From assembly GCA_000431975.1 (NCBI GenBank), contig HF988470.1, forward strand, positions 1-5,823: a stretch of 5,823 nucleotides of DNA, written 5' to 3'. Each line of letters opens with the position of its first letter. Positions within the stretch are counted from its first letter, which is position 1. Positions 1-5,284 of the stretch are shown here, piece after piece. Under the pieces are notes generated by a model that did not search any database, was not told the DNA's origin, and worked only from the letters and a program-made list of their open reading frames with translations. A program made the position numbers and the translations under genes. This DNA comes from Prevotella sp. CAG:924 (GTDB lineage: Bacteria; Bacteroidota; Bacteroidia; Bacteroidales; Bacteroidaceae).

Positions 1-71
1 AGCTAAACAATCCCCTATATTTATCGGGTGAGCCGAAAGAGTCTGGAAAGGGGAGGAGGGCGTGGATGGGC

Positions 72-116
72 AAAAAAAATCGGACCACCGTCTTCTTGAG
101 AAAGACGATGGTCCGA
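72..116 (-). terminator. Rho-independent terminator of the small exported-protein gene
   Basis: A 15-bp stem (80-94 paired with 102-116) with a 7-nt loop is followed, on the minus strand, by eight consecutive T (72-79). Read as minus-strand RNA the stem is continuous: the only irregular pair (88/108) is a G-U wobble. On the plus strand it would be a C-A mismatch, and the 3' side of the stem is followed by mixed sequence. This sets the direction and assigns it to the gene at 196-564, giving a 3' untranslated region of about 120 nt. Confidence 0.9.
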
Positions 117-128
117 GAAATTCTTATC

Positions 129-152
129 GGCCCTTGCCCCAGAGGCAAGGCC
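129..152 (-). other. Second, smaller hairpin in the 3' untranslated region
   Basis: An imperfect GC-rich inverted repeat (about 129-138 with 144-152, one bulged base, 5-nt loop) lies between the stop codon at 196 and the main terminator. No T run follows on either strand, so it is not a terminator by itself. It could protect the 3' end of the transcript. That role is inference. Confidence 0.5.
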
Positions 153-195
153 TTGTATGATGGAGAACAGCTCTATCAGTACTTTACCGACCGGA

Positions 196-564
196 TTAGT
201 CGATCAGACCACGGTTGGTCAGAGTAGCATTGATGAGCATGTTGTACTTACGATACTGATCGCGATCGAGGACGTAGCGCAGTCTTGCCAGCTCTTTCTG
301 AGTGGCCTTGCGTACCATCTCCTTCTTCTCTGCCTCGGAAGCCTTGGCAGCTGCATTCATAGCCTTGATATAGTCGCCGTGGATGAGCTTAACGCTCTCT
401 ATCTGGTCACCATCGAGGTTGAGGGCTACAGCAAGACGGTTGTAATTAACTGTCATGTCGTAGTTGGCTGCATTGGCATTGTTGGCGGTAGTAGTCTTGG
501 GAGTGTCAGCCAAAGCTGCAGTCATTACCATGGATGCAATGAGGGTGAATACAATCTTTTTCAT
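196..564 (-). CDS. Small exported protein of unknown function (122 aa)
   Basis: The product begins with a clear Sec signal peptide: lysines at 2-3, a hydrophobic stretch at about 4-18 and a probable cleavage site after ALA at residue 19. The mature part is about 100 residues, mostly predicted helical and rich in charge, with an Asn/Thr/Ala-rich linker at about 20-38. It contains LNLDGDQIESVKLIH (about 49-63) and LDRDQYRKYNMLINATL (about 99-115). This pattern of two helical segments with a D-x-x-Q-like element resembles small exported proteins common in Bacteroides and Prevotella, and distantly the LTxxQ signature of Spy/CpxP periplasmic chaperones. The chaperone link is only a suggestion. The start is supported by an AAAGGA ribosome-binding site (572-577) spaced 7 nt from the ATG, stronger than usual for this phylum. 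The gene is monocistronic, with its own promoter (702-732) and terminator (72-116). The product probably stays in the periplasm, since no lipobox or membrane anchor is visible. Confidence 0.85.
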   Translation of the reverse strand: MKKIVFTLIASMVMTAALADTPKTTTANNANAANYDMTVNYNRLAVALNLDGDQIESVKLIHGDYIKAMNAAAKASEAEKKEMVRKATQKELARLRYVLDRDQYRKYNMLINATLTNRGLID

Positions 565-571
565 AATTCAG

Positions 572-577
572 TCCTTT
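572..577 (-). promoter_or_regulatory. Shine-Dalgarno site for the 196-564 gene
   Basis: On the minus strand AAAGGA lies 7 nt before the ATG (562-564). It fixes the start codon. It is notable because most genes in Bacteroidetes lack a strong Shine-Dalgarno sequence. Confidence 0.6.
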
Positions 578-701
578 CTTAATTTTTTGGAGCCCTTTTC
601 ATCGTTGTGTTTGTGTATCCTTTATAACTCTGAGTACGGACTCCTGTTTAACTTGTTGTTATCCTTAATGTGGAGAATCATTTATTTCTGATTTCCGAGT
701 G

Positions 702-732
702 CAAAGTTAATGCTTATTTCTGTTTGCGCAAA
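702..732 (-). promoter_or_regulatory. Bacteroidetes-type promoter for the small exported-protein gene
   Basis: On the minus strand TTTG (729-732) and TAACTTTG (702-709) are separated by exactly 19 nt. This matches the Bacteroidetes primary sigma factor consensus of TTTG at -33 and TAnnTTTG at -7. Transcription would start near 695, giving a leader of about 130 nt. A second TAnnTTTG-like box at 733-740 lacks a -33 element and is less likely to be used. Confidence 0.75.
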
Positions 733-823
733 CAAAAATACAGATTGCTATTAAAAATCCCCTATAATTTTGATATACGTCAAAAAGTCGGGCGTTTTAT
801 ATCAAGTTAAGAAATGGATAATA

Positions 824-831
824 TATTTTTG
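824..831 (+). promoter_or_regulatory. Possible -7 box upstream of the hairpin
   Basis: TATTTTTG matches TAnnTTTG and would start a transcript near 838, running into the hairpin at 874-908. There is no TTTG at the expected -33 distance (801-804 reads ATCA), so this is only a half-match. Confidence 0.3.
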
Positions 832-873
832 CAAACCAAAATGTCAGCCAGAGCTGTCGGGATAAAACAATAC

Positions 874-908
874 ACCCCGGCATACAGTATCGCTACTCGT
901 GCCGGGGT
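874..908. terminator. Strong isolated hairpin; terminator or small-RNA 3' end
   Basis: A perfect 9-bp GC-rich stem (ACCCCGGCA at 874-882 with TGCCGGGGT at 900-908) is extended inside by AGTA/TACT (886-889 with 894-897) closing a 4-nt loop. It stands alone in AT-rich sequence about 160 bases beyond the exported-protein promoter and 280 bases before htpG, so it is not an obvious end for either gene. T-rich but interrupted sequence follows on both strands (909-919 on plus, about 864-873 read on minus). It could be a bidirectional terminator or the end of a short RNA started from the flanking boxes. Confidence 0.5.
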
Positions 909-958
909 TCTTTACCTTTAAAAAACTAACCTTAACCTATTGAAATGAATTTACGGCA

Positions 959-966
959 CAAAGATA
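959..966 (-). promoter_or_regulatory. Possible minus-strand -7 box facing the hairpin
   Basis: On the minus strand this reads TATCTTTG, the most typical Prevotella form of the -7 box. A transcript would start near 952 and reach the hairpin at 874-908 after about 45 nt. No TTTG is found at the -33 distance, so use as a promoter is uncertain. Confidence 0.35.
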
Positions 967-1118
967 GACTATTTTTTTATAAGATGTATTCTTTATAAAT
1001 AATATTTCTTTATTTTTAAATGGTTTTCTAATTTATTAGCAATATAGAACATAAACAGGATGGATTTATGGCCGTTTATGGTAGGTGGGCTTTACAAATT
1101 GACAGATAGACGATGGTT

Positions 1119-1151
1119 TTTCGGTAAACGCCCCTTTTGGCACAATATTTG
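1119..1151 (+). promoter_or_regulatory. Weak promoter candidate for htpG
   Basis: TTTC (1119-1122), a 21-nt spacer and AATATTTG (1144-1151) partly match the Bacteroidetes promoter. A second TATTTG copy ends at 1158. The start of transcription would fall near 1158-1165, with a leader of about 25-30 nt. No CIRCE heat-shock operator is visible. The match is poor, so other initiation signals are possible. Confidence 0.25.
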
Positions 1152-1188
1152 CTATTTGCAGGATGTCGATTATAATAACACTACAATA

Positions 1189-3243
1189 ATGCAACAAGGA
1201 AATATCGGGGTTACTACCGAGAACATCTTCCCCGTCATCAAAAAGTTTCTCTATTCAGATCATGAGATTTTCCTGCGTGAGATGGTCAGCAATGCCGTCG
1301 ATGCAACGCAGAAGTTGAAGACACTGGCACAGAAAGGTGACTTCAAGGGTGATTTAGGCGACCTCACCATCCATGTGAGCGTGGATAAGGACAACAAGAC
1401 CATCACGATCAGTGACCGCGGTCTGGGTATGACGGCTGAGGAGATTGACAAGTACATCAATCAGATCGCCTTCTCGGGTGTGACCGACTTCCTCGACAAA
1501 TATAAGGACGAGGCCAACGCCATCATCGGACACTTCGGCCTCGGATTCTATTCCTCGTTCATGGTGTCGGACAAGGTGGAGATCGTCACGAAGAGCTATC
1601 AGGACGGCAGCAAGGCCGTGCGCTGGAGCTGCGACGGCACACCCCAGTTCACCATTGACGACGCAGAGAAGGAGGACCGTGGATCGGATGTCATCCTGCA
1701 CATCTCTGAGGACTGTGCCGAATACCTCGACAAGGTGAAGATCGGCGAGCTGCTCAACAAGTACTGCAAGTTCCTTCCCGTGCCCGTGGCTTTCGGCAAG
1801 AAGACCGAATGGAAAGACGGCAAGGAAGTGGAGACTGCCGAGGATAATATCATCAACAGCGTGGAGCCGCTCTGGACAAAGAGTCCGTCATCGCTCAAGG
1901 ATGAGGACTACAAGAAGTTCTACCGCACGCTCTATCCCATGCAGGAGGAGCCGATGTTCTGGATCCATCTGAACGTGGACTTCCCGTTCCACCTCACCGG
2001 TATCCTCTATTTCCCTCGAATCCACAGCAATATCGAACTGCAGCGCAACAAGATACAGCTCTATTGCAACCAAGTGTTCGTCACCGATCAGGTGGAGGGC
2101 ATCGTCCCCGACTTCCTCACCCTGCTCCATGGCGTGATCGACTCTCCGGACATCCCTCTGAACGTGAGCCGCAGCTATCTGCAGAGCGATGCCAACGTGA
2201 AGAAGATCTCCACCTATATTACCAAGAAGGTGGCCGACCGTCTGCAGCAGACCTTCAAGGACAACCGTCAGGACTATGAGAAGAAATGGGACGACCTGAA
2301 GCTCTTCATCCATTACGGCATGCTCTCGCAGGAGGACTTCTACGAGCGTGCCAAGGACTTCGCCCTGATGAAGGATGTCGAGGGCAAGCATTTCACCTAT
2401 GAGGAGTACAAGACGCTCATCAAGGACAACCAGACCGACAAGGATGGCCAGCTCGTGTACCTCTATGCCACGAACAAGGACGACCAGTACAGCTACATCA
2501 AGGCAGCCCAGGACAAGGGCTACTCCGTGCTGCTGCTTGACGGCCAGCTGGACGTGCCTATGGTGTCGATGCTGGAGCAGAAGCTGGAGAAGAGCCGCTT
2601 CGCACGTGTGGACGGTGACATCATCGACCGTCTGATCGTGAAGGAGGATCAGAAGAAGGTGGAGCTGGACAGCGATGACCGCGAGAACCTTACCGAGACC
2701 TTCCAGAGCCAGATGCCCGTGATGGACAAGGCACAGTTTGTCGTAGACGTGGAGTCGCTCGGCGAGACGGGCAAGCCGGTTGTCATCACCCAGAGCGAAT
2801 ATATGCGCCGTATGAAGGAGATGAGCCAGTTCCAGCCCGGCATGTCGTTCTACAGCCAGATGCCCGACACCTATACCGTAGTGCTCAATGCCGACCATCC
2901 GCTCGTGAAGCGTGTGCTCGAGGACGAGAAGGTCAAGACGGCTGACGCCCTGAAGCCCGTCGTCAGCGAGCTGAAGGGACAGCAGGCACGCCTGGCAGCC
3001 CTGCACCAGAGCCAGAGCAATAAGAAGCCCGAGGAGCTCACACAGGAGGAGAAGGACGACCTGAAGAATACGGAGGCTGCCGTCAACACCCAGCGTGACA
3101 AGAAGAAGGAGATCATCGCCGGCTATGCCAAGGACAACAGCATCGTACGCCAGCTGATCGATCTGGCCCTGCTCCAGAACGGTATGCTCAAGGGCGAAAG
3201 CCTTGAGAAGTTCCTCCGGCGCAGCGTGGACCTGATCAAGTAA
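1189..3243 (+). CDS. htpG: Molecular chaperone HtpG (bacterial Hsp90)
   Basis: A cytosolic homodimeric ATP-dependent chaperone of 684 residues. The N-terminal GHKL ATPase domain (about 1-220) shows the N-box with E31, N35 and D38 in REMVSNAVDA, the DRGLGM motif with D76 that contacts adenine, and the lid glycine motif GHFGLGFYSSF (114-124). The middle domain starts near W229 in PLWTKSPSS and contains FWIHLNVDFPF (from 257) and NVSRSYLQ, whose R328 corresponds to the catalytic arginine that contacts ATP gamma-phosphate. The C-terminal dimerisation domain is rich in charge and ends in DLIK, without the eukaryotic MEEVD tail. Length fits Bacteroidetes HtpG, which is longer than the E. coli protein (624). 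The start at 1189 is chosen because MQQGNIGVTTENIFPVIKKF is the conserved family N-terminus. An in-frame ATG at 1060 would add 43 residues that do not resemble Hsp90. All key residues are present and there is no frameshift. The gene appears to stand alone. Confidence 0.97.
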   Translation: MQQGNIGVTTENIFPVIKKFLYSDHEIFLREMVSNAVDATQKLKTLAQKGDFKGDLGDLTIHVSVDKDNKTITISDRGLGMTAEEIDKYINQIAFSGVTDFLDKYKDEANAIIGHFGLGFYSSFMVSDKVEIVTKSYQDGSKAVRWSCDGTPQFTIDDAEKEDRGSDVILHISEDCAEYLDKVKIGELLNKYCKFLPVPVAFGKKTEWKDGKEVETAEDNIINSVEPLWTKSPSSLKDEDYKKFYRTLYPMQEEPMFWIHLNVDFPFHLTGILYFPRIHSNIELQRNKIQLYCNQVFVTDQVEGIVPDFLTLLHGVIDSPDIPLNVSRSYLQSDANVKKISTYITKKVADRLQQTFKDNRQDYEKKWDDLKLFIHYGMLSQEDFYERAKDFALMKDVEGKHFTYEEYKTLIKDNQTDKDGQLVYLYATNKDDQYSYIKAAQDKGYSVLLLDGQLDVPMVSMLEQKLEKSRFARVDGDIIDRLIVKEDQKKVELDSDDRENLTETFQSQMPVMDKAQFVVDVESLGETGKPVVITQSEYMRRMKEMSQFQPGMSFYSQMPDTYTVVLNADHPLVKRVLEDEKVKTADALKPVVSELKGQQARLAALHQSQSNKKPEELTQEEKDDLKNTEAAVNTQRDKKKEIIAGYAKDNSIVRQLIDLALLQNGMLKGESLEKFLRRSVDLIK

Positions 3244-3413
3244 TATTCGGAAAGGATGAGGTACAGACCGTCGGGACGCACACGTCGCGTCCCGACGCGG
3301 CCACAGCAAGGAACGGGAAGATATTCCCGTCCGCGGGGATGGCCGGGGGAAGGGAGGCCATCAGGGCCGAATGTTCCTGCCGGGTGCCTGATAAAGAAAT
3401 AGTTTATAACACA
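3244..3413. other. GC-rich htpG-nth intergenic region with three hairpins
   Basis: Three consecutive perfect inverted repeats lie here: an 11-bp stem (3269-3279 with 3287-3297, 7-nt loop), a 7-bp stem (3313-3319 with 3324-3330, loop GATA) and a 7-bp stem (3338-3344 with 3356-3362, 11-nt loop). None is followed by a T run, so they are not classical intrinsic terminators. They could block 3' exonucleases after htpG, be an interspersed palindromic repeat, or both. The last 40 bases (about 3373-3413) turn AT-rich before the nth start, but no clear TAnnTTTG box is seen. Confidence 0.65.
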
Positions 3414-4061
3414 ATGACCCGAAACGAACGGTATCAATTTATCACGGAGTATTTTCGGGCTCGCCAGCCGCACGTAACAACCGAACTGGAGTTTTCCACT
3501 CCCTTTCAGTTGTTATGTGCGACATTGCTTTCTGCCCAATGCACCGACAAGCGAGTCAACATGGTGACACCGGCGCTGTTTGCCCGCTATCCCTCCTCGA
3601 AAGAGATGGCGCAGGCTACACCGGATGATATCCTGGAGCTGATCCATTCTGTCAGCTATCCCAACAGCAAAGCCCGCCATCTGGTGGGCATGGCACAGAA
3701 GCTGGAATGTGAGTTCGGAGGAGAGGTGCCCGACGATCCCAAGCAGCTGATGACGCTGCCCGGCGTGGGACGGAAGACTGCCAACGTCGTGGAGGCTGTG
3801 TGGTTCGGCAAGGCTGTCATGCCTGTCGACACCCATGTCTATCGGGTGTCGCACCGGCTCGGCCTGGTGCCGAAGACCTGCAACACGCCACTGAAGGTGG
3901 AGGAATATCTGGTGCGGAATTTTGCGGAGGAGGATGTTGCCAATGCCCATCACTGGCTGCTTCTGCACGGCCGCTATATCTGCAAGAGTGCCCGTCCGCT
4001 GTGCGACAAATGTCCCTTTGACAGCTTCTGCCCGAAAGAACTGGAAGACAGCAAGCTCTGA
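3414..4061 (+). CDS. nth: Endonuclease III, DNA glycosylase/AP lyase
   Basis: A bifunctional base-excision-repair enzyme that removes oxidised pyrimidines and cleaves the abasic site by beta-elimination. The 215-residue product is close to E. coli Nth (211). LLSAQCTDKRVN (38-49) is the conserved N-terminal helix. The helix-hairpin-helix LPGVGRKTANVV (115-126) carries the catalytic lysine K121, and D139 in MPVDTHVYRV is the catalytic aspartate. The C-terminal iron-sulfur loop has the full Cys-x6-Cys-x2-Cys-x5-Cys pattern (C190, C197, C200, C206). The start at 3414 is preferred because the protein then begins like other family members, after an A-rich leader. An in-frame ATG at 3339 would add 25 residues encoded by the hairpin region. 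Expression is probably independent of htpG given the 170-nt gap, although no clear promoter is visible. All active-site residues are intact. Confidence 0.96.
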   Translation: MTRNERYQFITEYFRARQPHVTTELEFSTPFQLLCATLLSAQCTDKRVNMVTPALFARYPSSKEMAQATPDDILELIHSVSYPNSKARHLVGMAQKLECEFGGEVPDDPKQLMTLPGVGRKTANVVEAVWFGKAVMPVDTHVYRVSHRLGLVPKTCNTPLKVEEYLVRNFAEEDVANAHHWLLLHGRYICKSARPLCDKCPFDSFCPKELEDSKL

Positions 4062-4079
4062 GAGACAGGGATGTGACGG

Positions 4080-4108
4080 GCCGGAGGACACCGGCGCGCC
4101 AGTGGCGC
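4080..4108. repeat. Two adjacent small GC-rich hairpins after nth
   Basis: GCCGG (4080-4084) pairs with CCGGC (4091-4095) across a 6-nt loop, and directly next to it GCGCC (4096-4100) pairs with GGCGC (4104-4108) across a 3-nt loop. No T run follows, so termination is doubtful. They lie 18 nt after the nth stop. Confidence 0.4.
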
Positions 4109-4164
4109 AAGGATGGAACAAGACATTAGTCTTTCGTAGTTAATCTATTGTAATATAAAAGATT

Positions 4165-4875
4165 ATGGATTCAGTAAGAATACTTAAATTTCTTAAGGAT
4201 GTGGCTGCCAACAACTGTAAGCCCTGGATGGATGCCCACCGTGACGAATATCTGGCTTGCAGGTCTGAGTTTGAGAAGGGCATTGCCGACGCCATTGCCG
4301 CCATCGCCCAATTTGACACCTCTGTGGCTCATCTCACACCGAAAGACTGCATATTCCGCTTCAACCGCGACACCCGTTTCTCGCAGGACAAGGCACCCTA
4401 CAAACGCCACTTCGGCGCCTACATCTCCGCGCACGGCAGAAAGGGGCTGCACGCAGGCTACTACATACACCTGCAACCGGACAACTGCCTGCTCTCCGGT
4501 GGTGCCTATTGGCTGCCGACGCCTATCCTCACCGCAATGCGCAATGAGATCATGGGAAATATAGACGAGTGGCGGCAGGTGGTGGAGAACGGCAAGTTCG
4601 TGAACTATTTCGGCTATGTCGGAGAGGGAGAGTGGTCGGATGACGCTCCTTCGGCCAGAGGATTCGGTATTGCTCACCTGAAGACGGCACCAAAAGACTT
4701 TCCCCGCGACTACGAGTTTATCGACTATCTGCGCATGAAGGACTATTGCGTGTGGCACCGTGTGCCGGACGATTTTTTCAAGAGCAGCCAATGGCTCACG
4801 GCCATGACGGATATCTTCCAGACGGCCAAACCGATGATGGACTTCACCAATAATGTCATTGATGACTATGAATAA
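4165..4875 (+). CDS. DUF2461 family protein (TIGR02453-type)
   Basis: A 236-residue protein without signal peptide or membrane segment, so probably cytosolic. It has the features of the DUF2461 family: the N-terminal FLKDVAANNCKPWMDAHRDEY (9-29; family pattern of Asn-Asn followed by Trp and a helix), the most conserved stretch FRFNRDTRFSQDKAPYKRHF (64-83) with its Arg/Asp/Lys cluster, and AGYYIHLQPDNCLLSGGAYW (97-116), followed by a helical C-terminal half ending near WLTAMTDIFQTAKPMMDF. The biochemical role of the family is not known to me, and neighbours give no strong hint. The ATG at 4165 follows an AT-rich stretch typical of Bacteroidetes leaders. The gene lies 103 nt after nth and is followed by a separate promoter at 4918, so it may share a transcript with nth or have its own weak promoter. 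Length is normal for the family. Confidence 0.9.
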   Translation: MDSVRILKFLKDVAANNCKPWMDAHRDEYLACRSEFEKGIADAIAAIAQFDTSVAHLTPKDCIFRFNRDTRFSQDKAPYKRHFGAYISAHGRKGLHAGYYIHLQPDNCLLSGGAYWLPTPILTAMRNEIMGNIDEWRQVVENGKFVNYFGYVGEGEWSDDAPSARGFGIAHLKTAPKDFPRDYEFIDYLRMKDYCVWHRVPDDFFKSSQWLTAMTDIFQTAKPMMDFTNNVIDDYE

Positions 4876-4917
4876 GGTGATATAATAAAAATAGCGAAGA
4901 AATAGAGGCGGAAAAAC

Positions 4918-4948
4918 TTTCTTTTTTCAATTAAATCGCTTATCTTTG
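4918..4948 (+). promoter_or_regulatory. Bacteroidetes-type promoter for the 4973 operon
   Basis: A perfect -7 box TATCTTTG (4941-4948) lies 19 nt after TTTC (4918-4921), one base from the TTTG -33 consensus. Transcription should start near 4955, giving a leader of about 18 nt before the ATG at 4973. The same promoter should also serve the transpeptidase gene, which follows without a gap. Confidence 0.8.
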
Positions 4949-4972
4949 CAAATAAATTGATAAGATACGCGT

Positions 4973-5281
4973 ATGAGAAAACATATACTTGGAATAATTC
5001 TGTCGGCTGCTTGTCTTGCAGGAGGCGTCATGCCTGCTGTGGCAGGGCCTGCCGTGGAGATTGTCGAGAATGATCTTCAAGCCGTGTCCATCCGTCTTAC
5101 GGGCAACGAACTGCGTATCACTGGAGCTGCAGGTGAGATGATGCAGATCTATAATGTCGCCGGAGTACGGGTGATGACCGTGAAGATAGACAGCTCAGAC
5201 AAAACGTATAACCTCAATCTGCCTAAAGGCTGTTACATCGTCAAAGTAGGTAAGATCGTAAGAAAGATTTCTATCGGATAA
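4973..5281 (+). CDS. Signal peptide plus T9SS type A sorting-domain-like mini-protein (102 aa)
   Basis: Residues 1-24 are a Sec signal peptide with probable cleavage after AVA. A cysteine at 14 lies inside the hydrophobic region and does not look like a lipobox. The remaining 78 residues resemble the C-terminal sorting domain of type IX secretion cargo: a beta strand NELRIT (45-50), IYNVAGVRVMTV (59-70; family pattern of hydrophobic-Tyr-x-x-x-Gly-x-x-Val), then YNLNLPKGCYIVKVGKIVRKISIG (79-102), matching the Leu-Pro-x-Gly-x-Tyr-(hydrophobic)-Val-x-(hydrophobic) end. No passenger domain stands between signal and sorting domain. It may be a free-standing beta-sandwich domain, a remnant of a larger secreted protein, or an outer-membrane or periplasmic protein that has reused the fold. 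It is first in a probable operon with the L,D-transpeptidase gene, whose start lies three bases after this stop. The similarity is seen by pattern only; the function is unknown. Confidence 0.8.
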   Translation: MRKHILGIILSAACLAGGVMPAVAGPAVEIVENDLQAVSIRLTGNELRITGAAGEMMQIYNVAGVRVMTVKIDSSDKTYNLNLPKGCYIVKVGKIVRKISIG

Positions 5282-5284
5282 GTC

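Larger units (their letters stand above)
565..1188. other. Divergent intergenic region, no supported protein gene
   Basis: This AT-rich stretch of about 620 bases separates the minus-strand exported-protein gene from htpG. It holds the leader and promoter of the former (565-732), several TAnnTTTG-like boxes (plus strand at 765-772 and 824-831, minus strand at 959-966), a GC-rich hairpin (874-908) and the htpG leader. An open frame from 1060 runs into htpG but looks non-coding. From about 967 to 1188 I see nothing else definite beyond a weak htpG promoter candidate. Confidence 0.7.

Noticed and set aside
3..228. A plus-strand frame open from the window edge, without stop until about 226
   Set aside because: It runs through the terminator hairpin and opposite the end of the exported-protein gene. 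The translation shows no family features.
157..582. A 141-codon plus-strand frame opposite the small exported-protein gene
   Set aside because: The minus-strand gene has a signal peptide, ribosome-binding site, promoter and terminator. The plus-strand frame has none of these and no family resemblance.
765..772. Plus-strand TAATTTTG as a promoter
   Set aside because: The nearest ATTG (744-747) leaves a spacer of only 17 nt and no gene or clear RNA follows directly. It is too weak to list as a feature.
772..803. Imperfect inverted repeat GATATA / TATATC with inner ACG / CGT
   Set aside because: The pairing is short, AT-rich and interrupted; it could easily occur by chance in this intergenic DNA.
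1888..3309. A 473-codon open frame on the minus strand across htpG
   Set aside because: It lies wholly opposite htpG coding sequence, is rich in Leu, His and Val as expected from the complement of GC-rich codons, has no recognisable domain, and shares no regulatory signals. htpG on the plus strand is unmistakable.
3339..3413. Longer nth start at the ATG at 3339
   Set aside because: The 25 added residues are translated from the hairpin cluster and are Gly/Arg/Glu rich. The start at 3414 gives the usual length and N-terminus of endonuclease III.
3513..4121. A 202-codon minus-strand frame across nth, and a 206-codon one across 4171-4791
   Set aside because: Both are complements of well-recognised coding sequence (nth and the DUF2461 gene) and show no domain or start signals of their own.
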